From assembly GCA_029224185.1 (NCBI GenBank), contig CM055206.1, forward strand, positions 15,291,547-15,355,546: a stretch of DNA of 64,000 nucleotides, read 5' to 3'. Shown in pieces: positions 27,893-38,902 of the stretch (the stretch's first letter is position 1; the number at the start of each line of letters is the position of its first letter). The position numbers and the translations under genes were made by a program. Origin of the DNA: Karalla daura (Eukaryota > Chordata > Actinopteri > Chaetodontiformes > Leiognathidae). The notes below the pieces were generated by a model. That model had not been told where the DNA came from and made no database searches. It was given only the letters and a program-made list of their open reading frames with translations.

Positions 27893-27940
27893 ATGCCACA
27901 GGTGCCTGTCTGCTGCAGCCGCACCATTACGCTGACTTAA
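27893..27940 (+). other. Upstream ORF 2 in the kcnk13 leader, ending 2 nt before the start codon
   Basis: ATG at 27893 opens a frame of 15 codons ending in TAA at 27938-27940; the channel ATG is at 27943. The frame is offset from the main one and has A at -3. Such close stop/start spacing can reduce main-ORF translation or force reinitiation; this is inferred, not shown. Confidence 0.5.
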
Positions 27941-27942
27941 TA

Positions 27943-28279
27943 ATGGCCTGCAGGAGCGGCTGCTGCTGCGGCTCCGCTCCCATCAATGAGGACAACGCCA
28001 GGTTCCTGCTGCTGGCTCTCTTCATCGTGGTGTACCTGCTGTGCGGAGCCGCCGTCTTCTCCGCCCTGGAGCAGCCCAAGGAGCGGGAGGCCAAAGAGCG
28101 CTGGGCGCAGAGGTTCGAAACCTTCAGCCAGAAGTACAACCTGAGCAGGAAGGACCTCAACAACTTCCTCAGGAACTACGAGGAGGCCAACGTGGCCGGG
28201 ATCCGGGTAGATACCATCAGACCCCGATGGGACTTCACCGGAGCCTTCTACTTCGTGGGCACTGTGGTGTCGACCATTG
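27943..28279 (+). CDS. kcnk13: kcnk13 coding exon 1
   Basis: This exon encodes residues 1-112 plus the first base of codon 113: N-terminus, M1, extracellular cap and the front half of the first selectivity filter. It ends ACCATTG|GTGAGA, a good donor, and the split Gly codon of TIGFG is completed by exon 2. The phase-1 split inside the first pore signature is at the place I expect for KCNK13/KCNK12. Confidence 0.93.
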
Positions 28280-31200
28280 GTGAGATGTGGAGACTGAAGT
28301 GTGTGACGTGCACAAAAGTTCGTGGTCAGCTTCTTCTTTCTGTATGTATAGATATAAAAAGCCAGGACACAGGGTCTATATCTCTCTCCTTTGACATTAA
28401 TAGTTCAGATAAGTGTGTGTGTGTGCGTGTGCGTGTGTGCGCGCATTGAAAGGGTGTCACATCTCACTCACATCGTGAAAGTGGTGAGATGGAGACTAAA
28501 CTGAGACGGAGCCCCCCACCCACCGTGTGTAATTACTCCTTTCAAGATCTATCGATTACACAAGTCACTTTTCTTTTTCTTTTTTTCTTTTTATTTTTTC
28601 AGAGGTCAGTCCGGGGCCAGACAGGTTCTCAATCACTTATCATCTTGCAGAGAAAACTGTGACGCACGAAAGGTTCTTGGTCAGCTCCATCTATTTTCTG
28701 GAAACATCATGCCAAAATGCCACAGTCGCTCTCTCTCTCTCTCCCTCCCTCTCTTCCTCTCTCTCTATGACACCATCGGTTAGACATTTGCATGGAATTG
28801 CTCTTCTATGTCCATGTATTAATCAAGTCAGTTTTCATGTTTTTTAGCTCTATTTGTGATCATTTTCTGCATTTAAAGAGAGACAAAATGCCAACATAGG
28901 AGCGCTCTCTCTCTCTCTCCCCCCTTCTGCAGAAATTTAGTTAAATCATTTCTGTTTTTGATCATATACCCCCCCCATTTATGCGCTCACACACTTGCAC
29001 TCAGTTTTTAAACACCTCCAGCATGTCAGGATTTAGATCCTAAGCATCTCTAATTCGACATTGCCTGGCATTCTTTGATCCAATTGCTTCAATAGAGCTA
29101 GACTGAAGGAAAAAGGCAATTCAGCGGCTGCATCAGAGCGCAATTTGTCTCGGACAACAAGTTGTCCGTTTCCCCAAGACTGCCCGAGAGGCAGCAGCGT
29201 GAGTCCAGACAGAGCAGAGGAACAGAGGAGAAGCTGAGCCAATCAGACTCTCATGCTCTGCTTCTTTGCTGTCGGTTTGCCTTTAAGTACCTGGTGTTCA
29301 GTGCTATTCCTGTATCTCCGCTTAAAGTCGGGTGGTTTGTGATGATTGACAGTTCTGACATTCCCACTAACTGGCTTTTCAATGGGAGTTACGGCAATTA
29401 TAGAAACAGGCCGTATCAAGGTCTCAACAAAAAAGACTTTGCATATTGTGTTTAGATGGAGTTTTTTTTGTTTTAGCTGAGAAAAGAAAGAAACAAACCA
29501 AAAAAACAAAAAAAGCAGGTGCCATCCGAAGATTAATGCTGCCACAGGAAGTCACAGCTGCCGACGGTTTCCAACATCGCACACATCGTCTTCCTCTGTG
29601 CTGCTGCCAGCCGATCTGAATTTCCCTGACACCATCTGACAGAGGCTTCATTGCATTCTCCAACAAGTGGCGTTCAAGTAGCTTCTCAAGGGCAGATGCA
29701 TCATTGTTCTCGTGTGACACGTAATACGGGGCACAGGCGATATCACTGGTCCATCCTTCGTCGTCATGAAACAGAAAATTGATGCAGTCAAAGCTGCAAC
29801 ATCATGCAGTAGGGGTATACCCTATGTGATATTGAGCCAGGATGACTAATCAATTATTCAACAAGCAATATAGTCATCAGCTATTTCTACTGATAGATTG
29901 ATTTAAAAAGTATGTTTGTTCGAAATAAAGTTAAAGTTCTTCTGAAACAGTTTAGACCATATCTCACGGAGTCTGCCAAGAGGACTTGCATTCAGAAGCT
30001 AATAAATCAAAAGATAACTGAGAGAATAATCAACTGCAAAAATAATCGTTAGCTGCAGCCCAGCTGTGTTAACCTGCGCGGAATCCACACGTGGGCGTAC
30101 AATTAGCATATTCAACTATTTAAGCAATGAGCCTGCTCTGTTTTATATCACTGTAATTGCTAAGTGTGGCTGCAGGGAAGACCAATCACAAACACCTCGT
30201 CAATTTGCAGAGACACAGATGAGCACATGGTCAGAGCATATGCACATGTAAGTCACTACAAAAAGGTTGTGCTATAATATGAGTTGATAAAAGGACCTAA
30301 TTAGAATACAACTATGTACATAGATTAGGTTTAAAGCAATAGTTTGAGGTTGCTAATTCTCTCTCATGCTGGGATGAGAAGACCATTGCAACTTTTATGT
30401 ATCTGTTAAATAGCCCAACTGAGAAGATTTGCTTTTTTTTCCCATATGGAAAGACTCAACAGCTTGGATGAGCATGAAACTCTCCCGGCTGATTCATCGT
30501 TACAAAGGATTACCAACTGTGTTAGTAAATAAACCATTCGCTGATTTTGAAAATGCTTAACACGCAAGCCTGTGCACATGAAAGATAGCGGTTGCATGGA
30601 TTTGCATGTTAAGACAAAAAAAAAAAAATGTATCCGTGTGGAATGCTCATTAATATTCCCACCACGGAGATGTGTCTTTGTTCATAAAGGCCGAGGTGTC
30701 TTTTTATTCCATTGTACTCATAGTGTTGTAACATTGGTGTACATCGCTGACATTACATGACAAGATGTGAGAAAAACTATTTCCTTGAAGACCGAACACA
30801 ACGACCACCTACTCTGTTACCTGCCATTATAGTCACATTCCCAAATTTCCACAATTTCCTCGTTATGAACTGCTTTAATGGGAGATTCTCAAATTTCCGA
30901 CGGTACCTGAACGCCCCTTGTTTCTGGGGTGGCCCGTAAGGACCCTCCCCTTCCCTGGACACACCCCCGGCTGTGTCTCTTAGTAACACTGATGATTTGT
31001 TCAAGAATCAAACTGGAATTAAACCTGAGGGACCCACAGTTTCTCCCGCGTTTCTACTGTGAATTGAAAGCAAGCAGCTGGTTTGGCTTAGTCGATCTTA
31101 TCTGAGGTTTTTTTTTTTTTTTAAGCACAAATTTAGCACCAAAACTGGCCGCTGGCACCATCCAAATATGACAGAATCTGGCTGCCAGCACGTCCAAAGC

Positions 31201-34200
31201 TAGCATCCAGTATGTTTCAAATGTCCAAACACCAGAGTGTAAAAATCAAAAGCGTGGTCTTCCTGTCTGTTTTTTGTTGGCTATGGCAGCAAAACAACAG
31301 GAAGATGATAGGTGCTAATTGGCGAGCTGTTCAGGTGGCAATGGTATTTAGTTCACTTTGGACAGAGCCAAGCGAACATGGCTGCTTCTTGTATGTGACA
31401 TAACCAGTGGCTGCAGCCTCACATTTACCACACAGACAGAATGAGAGTGGAGTCCATGTAACCCAGAGTGAAAGAGAATATGCGTACCTCCTTTAAAGGC
31501 ACTCTTAGATCCCTGGGCGTATTTTAGAAGAAAACACCTAACCCACTGACACACACCATACTCTGAGCTTTTAGGCCTGAAATTGAGACACAGGTGTCAC
31601 ACTGACACACTGGCACACGCCGTTTTGTCTCAAATCAGTCGTATCTTCTGTATTTCCTAAGCCAGGTCGAGTGATTCATCAACACTGTGATTAAATGGGT
31701 TCTGCAAACGAGTAGGGTAGAAAAACACATCCATAAAACGCAGCCCGTTTGGCTTTGTCGTCGTGAAAAGAAACTCCAGGCCAATTAGCACCTTGAGAAC
31801 AAATTTGAATGTGGAGGCAATCAAATCTTCAGCTGTGATACAGAGGCAATTAGTAATCCTGCAGAGCATCATCAAATCCTCATGACACACGATACAGTGA
31901 AATGTGTCGCCTTTTTTTTCAGTGAAAAGTAGTCGCACTGTGACAACTTACAGCTGTCCTACCTGTGCGTAATCATGTTCATCCACCCCCCCACACACAC
32001 ACACACACAGAAAACACAGTGCTTAGAGCTGCGTAATCGCCATGAAAACCCCAATCAGTGCTTCAGCTTTTCTGCAATATTATGACTGCAATAAAGTGGA
32101 AAGGGAGAACAGACGGACAGGGAGCGCCTCATTGAGCTTTCAGTGTTAAATGAGACACAAAAAAAGGGAGACATCACAGAGATTGGTGCAGTCGATAGGG
32201 AGAACCTCTCGCCCTGACACCCATATTGTTCATCTGCCAGTTCACGGGAGAGAGAAAGTAAAAGTCGCACACAAACAGCATCTCAGTAAACCTCCCCCAA
32301 GGGCCAAAACAGTCTAAATGGATTCAAACCTTTGAAAATGATCAAATAGAGATGTGAAGAGGCTGAATTGCTGAATAAGTGTTAGGGGGAGATACAGTGA
32401 TGGGTGTTAGGCGAACCAACACTTTGGGACTGATTGCAATGATGTGCTTGGACTGAGAACACCTCAGCTCTTAGAATGAGCGAGTGGCAAAGAGACGGAG
32501 AGAGAGACAGAGAGAGAGAGAGAGAGCGTCACCAATAGCAACCCATTGGACTGAGGCAGTTATGTGAGTAGACGTCTCACCTAGACGCAATTAGTCATCT
32601 TTGTTTATGACCAAAAAGATGCGAGTTGGTTTGAAAGGTACATCAGACAGATGCGGTGATCGTTCTCATCCTCTCTGCAAATAATCCACTTATTGACTCT
32701 GAGCACTTGGTTTTATTGGTGTGCTCAAAATAAAATGAAGGCTGGTTGGAAGAATAGGCTATGACAAGTGTTGCTTTTATTATTGCTCTTTCAATCAGAG
32801 ATGAACAATGAAGTTAAACCTAGTCTTCACCTCACATTACCTTAATGTCATTGGAGCATTGTTACTGTGTAGATGTACACCTAGTGTATTTTCATTATCC
32901 CCTGCCACATATATAAAGGTTCTAAAAGGGTATATAAGTGGAAGAGAAGAATCATTATAAAATAGCATCTCTTGGTATATTGTGATAGTTCTTACAGCTA
33001 CAGGGAATCTGACCTGGAGTAAGGTGAAAAAAAAACAAGATAGACTATAGATAAAGTAATTTAAAGTTAAAATGATTCTTACAAGTATATATAAATCAAG
33101 ACAAAACAAACTAATCAGTAAAGTGGATAAGCAGCTAGCAGTGTCACCTTACAGCAAGAAAGTCCTGGTTCGACTCCTAGTCGGACCAAGGCTGGGACTT
33201 GCATGTTCTCCTCATGTTTGAGGAGGTACTCTGGTTTCCTCCCACAGTCCAAAAACATATTTAGGTCAATTAGAGGTTGACATTTCCCCTATATTTGGAA
33301 GTGACAGCATCAAAGTACAAAGCAGATGAGAGGGCTGTCAATAACTTTCTTGGTTAATCGATTAGTTGTTTGCCAGTGTCTTTTCCACAAACGACCCACC
33401 TCAATATCATTCAGTTTTCTGGGAAGAAACCTGAGAATATTCACATCTAAGAAGCTGGTATCAGACCCTTAATGCCAGTTCACACTCACAGTTTGTTTTT
33501 TTCTGTTTTGTTTGTGTTTCCCAGGCTTTGGGATGACTACTCCAGCCACCATCGGAGGAAAAGTCTTCCTGATGTTCTACGGCCTGCTGGGCTGCGCCGC
33601 CACCATCCTCTTCTTCAACCTCTTCCTGGAGCGTGTCATCACCGTCATCGCCGTGGTCCTCAAGTCCTGCCACGAGCGCCGCCACAGCAAAGCCGTGCTG
33701 CCGCAGAACGGCCAACGCGTCACAGAGGAGAGCAGGCCGAGCGGAACCACGAGCGGAGGAGGAGCGGCGGCCAAGGGAGAAGACCTGGCCGGCTGGAAAC
33801 CCTCCGTCTACTGCGTCATGCTCATCCTGGGGGCGGCGGCCATCTTGGTTTCCTGCTGCGCCTCGCTCATGTACTCCGCGGCGGAGGGCTGGGGCTACCT
33901 GGACTCGCTCTACTTCTGCTTCGTGGCCTTCAGCACCATCGGCTTCGGGGACATGGTGAGCAGCCAGAGGTTGGTCTACGAGGGCCATGCCACCGCCGCG
34001 TACCGCCTGGGCAACTTCCTCTTCATCCTGACCGGCGTCTGCTGCATCTACTCGCTCTTCAACGTCATCAGCATCGTCATCAAGCAGGTCCTCAACTGGC
34101 TGCTGCGCAGACTGGAGGCCCCCTGCCGCTGCTGTCTGCCCCGGAGGGGCCACCACCCGCACCGGCACCCCCGCCGCAACGTGGTGGCCCCGGGGCACCT

Positions 34201-36818
34201 GCGCGCCCGCCGGGACCCCTCCATCGAGACCGACGCCATCAACGAGAGCGAGACAGACACCGGCCGCAGGATGTCGGGGGAGATGATCTCCATGAGGGAC
34301 TTTCTAGCCGCCAACAAGGTGAGAGGGCGTCGCATGCTTCCCTCCAACTCCTCCCATTATCTTGACTCACCACAGTGAGGTTTAGTGGCACCACTAGCTC
34401 CTTGCTCACCCTGTTCTCAGTCATCTTCCTCATCATTAGCTGTGCTGAGTTTTTATTGCTGTACTGCAGGGATTCGCTGTGAATCGGTTATTACTGCGAC
34501 AATGAATTTGACTTGCTGTCGGGCGCAACGAACAAGAGAGATGGAAAGATAAATATGTACGCGTGATAAACAGTGACAACAGCAACTAACACACTGTATG
34601 TGTCATGAATAATGCATCTGCCTATGGAATAATAACTGAACAAAGACAAGACATATTCTCTCCATATTTGTACTGGCTCATGTAGCATAAGCAGCATATT
34701 TCACGTGACCAACTGAATAGAGTTCAAAGAGAAAATGTTTTATGCTCATCCCCATGAGCTGGATCGATTTTTGCAAATATATTCCGTCTTTGACCTCGGC
34801 TGGTTGTTTTAAATGAGTTGGAAAAAGCGAGACAAAGACTGGTAGCATTATTCTCAAATTTCCCATGGTTATGTCTGAATATTTCTAGGAATAAATACCT
34901 TATTATTATGTGAGCAATTTATATAATATACGAGGTGGCCTTCTGAATGTCAGGCCTGTCGTTTGGCCACCCGCTTTAAAAAGGCATCTGTTGAGTTCAA
35001 GAACTTCCGCTTTGTGTGTCATGTTTTGTAGCCAGAGAGAGTGAAGTCTAGACATTTCACAGATCTTTCGTGGCAACGTGAACCTGAAGTTTTTCACAGC
35101 CTGTGGAGCTACAGTAGATTTAATTCCAGTTACTTGCTGAACGATGCAGCCTCAGTCAGAGGTCAGAGAGGGATGCTCAGACAGAAAAAATAAATCTGTC
35201 CGGCTTAATGACACTGAACTGTGGACGCAGTGAGGTTCTTTCTTGTCATCTCAAATAAGCATCTAGGCATTAAATTAAATCAATGTCTCACATCAGTTTC
35301 ACATGCCTGGATGTCTATATGTGATGGTATTCGGATATTTGAGTGCACACACGTTACAATTCAGGCTCATTGTTTTTACATTAACGCAAATGTGAGCTTA
35401 TGTTTGAGCTAATGTCACCGCCTTACTGACACATTAACACTTGCTAATTAGTACCAAACATCCACACAGCATCCACACATCCATACAGCTGAGGCTGTTT
35501 GAGGTGGCGTTGTCTATAGGCATGTAGATTCATCCTAAAAGGGATGTGGTGCATATCTGCAGGAAGGTTCATGGCAGCCCATGTGATATTTGCTAGATAT
35601 TTCAAAGAAAATTTCAAATGTCATCGTCAAAGTGGCATCAAAGGAGCAGACCGAGGATCAGTGAACTGAGTGCAGCCTAAGCACATGGTGGCTCTGAATT
35701 TCTGCGTAATATTTCATTGCATTTCATATATTAGTTATTAGTTCGTTTTAATTAGCGAGGCTTGATGGCCATGATATGAAACACCCTAAAGAAAACTACC
35801 TTACTCAACAAAACATTTGCACCCAAGTAAAATGTGTTAACTTAGCTAGAAACAATTTTGACCTTAGTGTAAATATATTGGGTCAGCATTTGAACTGATA
35901 TGATAGTTATGTAATTTAATAGTGTAGTTCTAGCTACTTTTTACAATAGTACATTTGTACTCGCTTCGCACCCACTGGTGTCTTTCTACAGCTCACACTA
36001 ATCCCAATCCCCACTAGACCTTATACTGGAGTAACTGGGCACATGGGGAGGAAATGCAGTATGACTGAGCCCACAACCTTTCTGTGAAGAAACAGCACTG
36101 CCATGTAGCCCTCAGTAGTTCTATATTCAGCAACTTAAAGGTATAAGTTTACCTATAAAGTTGAAGCTCAGAGAAGAAAACACAAAGCAAACTCAATTTG
36201 TTGGAATATCAGTTTACCAGAAAATGAACAACATTGCACATTTTACACATTACTGCCACCTACTTGTCTGAGGTTGTAAGCTGAGGTGATTTGCAAATTG
36301 AACATATTAGCTTTAAAAAAATTGTTTATATAATAGAAGTTACATGTTAGACTTAGATCAATGTAACAGACGACCATGTTGTTTTTTTTGAGTGTAGCTT
36401 TGGAAATCGTGGTATGTGTGTGTGTGTGGGAGAGTAAATATCTATCTCTGTCACTCACATTTTCTTAGTATTTGTTCACTTGAACTGACACAAAAAGCCG
36501 AGGAAAAACGGCATCTGTTAGCCTTGAATCCCACCTGTGAAATCAGACTGATTCTGCCACCAGAGCTTTGTATTCACACTTGTTTCTACTGCTGACATAC
36601 ACGACAGCAAATACCTCCATCTCCATCTTCTGATTTTTCTGTCTCGTCCGCCTCCTCTGCAGGTGAACCTGGCCATTATGCAGAAGCAGCTTTCGGAGAT
36701 GGCCATCGGGCACCCGCGCCAGCCCAGCTCCAGTTCCCGTCAGAATGGATTCTCGGGAGGGGTGGGCGCCCTTGGCATCATGAACAACCGGCTGGCAGAG
36801 ACCAGTGTGGACAGATAG
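27943..36818 (+). CDS. kcnk13: Two-pore-domain K+ channel, THIK-1 type (KCNK13), 3 coding exons
   Basis: The coding sequence joins 27943-28279, 33525-34318 and 36663-36818 (1287 nt, 428 aa), close to the roughly 408 aa I recall for mammalian THIK-1. The protein is a plasma-membrane K+ leak channel that works as a dimer; THIK-1 sets resting potential, for example in microglia. Visible parts: cytosolic N-terminus with a Cys cluster (7-9), M1 about 21-43, extracellular cap with an N-glycosylation site (NLS at 66), pore loop 1 with TIGFG at 111-115, M2 about 125-150, linker, M3 about 206-230, pore loop 2 with TIGFG at 250-254, M4 about 275-300, then a basic C-terminal tail ending MNNRLAETSVDR, the THIK-family signature. 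The start is the first in-frame ATG, with A at -3 and G at +4. The sister gene kcnk12 (THIK-2) is the alternative. It is less likely because the Arg-rich N-terminal retention motif of THIK-2 is absent and psmc1/calm1 follow, although the tail phrase RQNGFSGGVGALGIMNN is also THIK-2-like. Which teleost duplicate (a or b) this is cannot be told. Confidence 0.92.
29835..30060 (-). repeat. AATCGATTAAT-type dispersed repeat, copy 1
   Basis: Starts ACTAATCAATTATTCAACAA and ends AATAATCGTTAGCTGCAGCCC. The latter is the reverse complement of the well-known GGGCTGCAACTAACGATTATT start of this fish repeat. In kcnk13 intron 1. Confidence 0.65.
33115..33305 (+). repeat. tRNA-derived SINE copy with intact B box
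   Basis: Order: AGCAGTGTCACCTTACAGCA, then GTCCTGGTTCGACTCC, TTGCATGTTCTCCTCATG, GGTACTCTGGTTTCC, TCCCACAGTCCAAAAACAT. The Pol III B-box consensus GGTTCGANTCC is exact at 33167-33177. The family is DANA/V-SINE-like. It lies about 220 bases before kcnk13 exon 2. Confidence 0.75.
33335..33470 (+). repeat. AATCGATTAAT-type dispersed repeat, copy 2
   Basis: GAGGGCTGTCAATAACTTTC, then TTGGTTAATCGATTAGTTG and, at the far end, CTGAGAATATTCACATC, TAAGAAGCTGGTATCAG: head and internal phrases of the same family as copy 1. It ends about 55 bases before the kcnk13 exon 2 acceptor AG. Confidence 0.65.
33525..34318 (+). CDS. kcnk13: kcnk13 coding exon 2
   Basis: The acceptor is a T-rich tract ending TTTCCCAG, and the exon opens GC-TTT-GGG-ATG to complete TIGFGMTTP. 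It encodes residues 113-377: M2, the intracellular linker, M3, pore 2 (FSTIGFGDMVSSQ), M4 and the basic tail up to FLAANK. It is strongly GC-rich, especially at third codon positions, unlike the flanking introns. Reading on past the donor AAG|GTGAGA adds 19 residues before a TGA at 34376-34378, so intron retention would give a channel without the conserved tail. Confidence 0.94.
34319..36662 (+). other. kcnk13 intron 2 (2.3 kb) in the C-terminal tail
   Basis: Bounded by AAG|GTGAGA and CTCTGCAG|GTGAAC, phase 0. From memory, mammalian KCNK13 and KCNK12 carry this whole tail in a single last exon, so this intron looks lineage-specific. It contains a degenerate reverse-strand SINE piece around 35985-36112; otherwise it is AT-rich unique sequence with no other exon seen. 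Confidence 0.8.
35985..36112 (-). repeat. Degenerate SINE fragment, reverse orientation
   Basis: ACTGGAGTAACTGGGCACAT, GGGGAGGAAATGCAG, then GAGCCCACAACCTTTCTGTG, AAGAAACAGCACTGCC are minus-strand SINE body and tRNA-like head, in kcnk13 intron 2. Confidence 0.55.
36663..36818 (+). CDS. kcnk13: kcnk13 coding exon 3 (conserved C-terminal tail)
   Basis: After an acceptor CCTCCTCTGCAG the exon encodes 51 residues from VNLAIMQKQLSE to MNNRLAETSVDR and a TAG stop at 36816-36818. No ORF call covers it because it lacks a useful ATG; I found it by looking for the family's C-terminal signature. The phase-0 junction gives FLAANK-VNLAIMQKQLSE, which runs like the contiguous THIK sequence in mammals. Confidence 0.92.
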   Translation: MNLAIMQKQLSEMAIGHPRQPSSSSRQNGFSGGVGALGIMNNRLAETSVDR

Positions 36819-37322
36819 GACCGAAATCCTTTTTCTTTTTTTCCTTTTTTTTTAAAAGGGCGCTACAGGCTGAGATGAGTAAGGACAAACGGACTCTGTG
36901 GACTCTGCCTCTCACCACACACACACAAGACTTTTGGGTGGCGTTTCAAGACTGAATTTATGCCTACGTAATGGATCTCTCTCATCTCACAATCTGACCC
37001 TCTCAGCCCACTTTCCCGTCAAGAACATGACTACATGAATGATGCATGATAGTTTGCTCGAGCCTCACATCTGGACCACGCACAGTGCAGGAATGTTCCC
37101 CTGCGAGGAGCTCAGTTTCCATGGTGATAAAAAAAAAATCCTGCCTAGAGTCCTTGTATCCAAGCCTTAAAGACCTGATGCACTATGTACACGCTACTTC
37201 ACAGCTAACTGCAACTTCCAACCTGTCCGCATCAGTTCTCGATTGACTGCGACTCTGCTCATCTCGACTCGACTGTATGTCAGTTTAACGGACAAAAACG
37301 CGTCGGAAATAGCTTTAATAAA
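36819..37322 (+). other. kcnk13: Probable kcnk13 3' UTR with poly(A) signal
   Basis: The UTR follows the TAG stop. The first AATAAA hexamer that looks usable is at 37317-37322 (CTTTAATAAAGTGGG), about 500 bases downstream, with TG-rich sequence after it. A second AATAAA lies at 38236-38241, so a longer alternative 3' end is possible. Confidence 0.5.
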
Positions 37323-38900
37323 GTGGGTGTTTCTTGAGTTTGTGTCTCGCAGCAGTTTATTGCATATGAGAATCCCGATTTGCGGATGTTGTTTACTGTC
37401 AACACGGCATACGTGATGAAACAATTTCAACTGTCGGTGACTTCCCCATTCATGTTATTCATGACTCAGATGCAGTCGTACTCCGTGCGGCTCAATAGGT
37501 TCCATCTTTGGCACGGCGTTCATTCGTTATTCCGATGAATCGAAAACAAAACCTCCGCAAACAGATGCTATCTCTGGCTGAATGGGAAGGGTTGGGAGTC
37601 TGTGATGAAGCCTATTATGTGAGGCCGCTGTTTACTCTGTGGCTTGCTGCACATTATCCAAGCACAGCTGCAGATATTTTCACACTCTGGTGTGTCAGTG
37701 GTTGGTATTTCTATCAATTCTGAACATAAAGCCCCTCTGGGGCTCATTTTTATTTAATTATTTATTATTCTTAGCAGTGGAGGGATTATGTTTTCAGGAG
37801 TCGGGATTCGCAGCAAGTGCAGTGAAGAAAGAAGAACAGAAGAGAAGACAGAGTGAGACTGTTGCCTGGAGCATGAAAGACTTTTGGACGCTAAAATGTT
37901 CGTCCTTTTTGGAAGTATCTGAGATGAAATTACGAAGTGAAAAACGTGCTCTGCCTGGGCTGTCAACGCCACACCTTTGGTACACCTGACTTAGATATGT
38001 CTATTTTGCAGAGAAGGAGAGCAGAGAGACAAGCCTCCTTTCTTGGGAAAAGGCAGGAAATCTGCACAGAATGTCAGCATAATTGTGCCTGTACAGAGAT
38101 GTTCTTTTTTTTTTAGGATGATTCTGACAGATATAAGAAAATCATAGACTGTGTGACTCATCTGTTGCAAAGTCCCTTTCATCTCGCTGCACAATCTGAG
38201 AAGAAGGAGAGATGATCGAGGCGGCACAATGTACAAATAAAACATATGCAGAAAAAGATTGTATTTGAATACAAATGTAATTGACCCCTTTGCACCACTT
38301 CCACGACCATCATGTCATTAAAATGATTTTTTAATCATGATTTCAACTCAGCATGTTGAAGGACTTGCACACAGGGCCATAATTGCACCAAAACATTATT
38401 ATTACAGCTTTTTTCCACAGTGAGAGGTTGACTTGATAGCCTTTCAAAAACCAATATGGAAACTATGACAGTGTGTTAACATATGTAAGCATGTAGCTAT
38501 GGAGAGGTTAGAGCATGTTTAATTCATATCTTTTAAATGTATCGACGTTCTCGTTCTCGCTTCATTTAAATTCAACTTTATTCAAAGTGCCAGTTCATAA
38601 CAATGTTATCTCTCTCTCGCCAAGTAGTTGTACAACTAAGTTATTCAACTGCAAGGGATTTGTATTGGTGCAGAAATGAGCAATGTGGGCGGTATATAAG
38701 TATAAACAGCACAGGACAACAGCACAGATAATGTTAGTACACAAATGTATGCATTATATACAGGTCAGTGCAACTGTGCATGTATGTGCAAGAGTAAGTA
38801 TGTGCATGGAGAGGATGATGACTGGGTGACAGTGTGGGGAGGGCATGAGGTCAGTGTGTGCATGTGTGTGTGTGTGTCGTGAAGTGGGCTTGTTAATTTG
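37323..38900. other. Intergenic, kcnk13 to MITE
   Basis: No supportable gene. ORFs here are short and resemble nothing I know. Around 38565-38625 there is a fragment (TTCAACTTTATTCAAAGTGC, then CAGTTCATAACAATG) of the kind of dispersed repeat common in fish; a related phrase recurs near 48825-48840. A short TGTGTG tract sits at 38864-38877. Confidence 0.5.
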
Positions 38901-38902
38901 TA

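Larger units (their letters stand above)
28280..33524 (+). other. kcnk13 intron 1 (5.2 kb)
   Basis: GT-AG intron between the two halves of the first pore motif. It contains a GT-rich run near 28414-28443, CT-rich runs near 28727-28766, a dispersed AATCGATTAAT-type repeat copy at 29835-30060, a (CA)n near 31987, an AG run near 32509-32526, and a SINE plus a second AATCGATTAAT-type fragment packed into the last 400 bases. No further exon is evident. Confidence 0.85.

Noticed and set aside
27844..27942. N-terminal extension of kcnk13 with a hydrophobic signal-like start
   Set aside because: It begins with TTG, not ATG; the first in-frame ATG is 27943, which fits the family's N-terminus and has a strong Kozak context.
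33461..34198. 245-residue minus-strand ORF opposite kcnk13 exon 2
   Set aside because: An antisense shadow of a GC-rich coding exon; the + strand encodes a clear K+ channel.
33472..34365. 297-residue + strand ORF overlapping kcnk13 exon 2 in another frame
   Set aside because: Frame-shifted reading of the same GC-rich exon; Arg/Pro-rich with no family resemblance.
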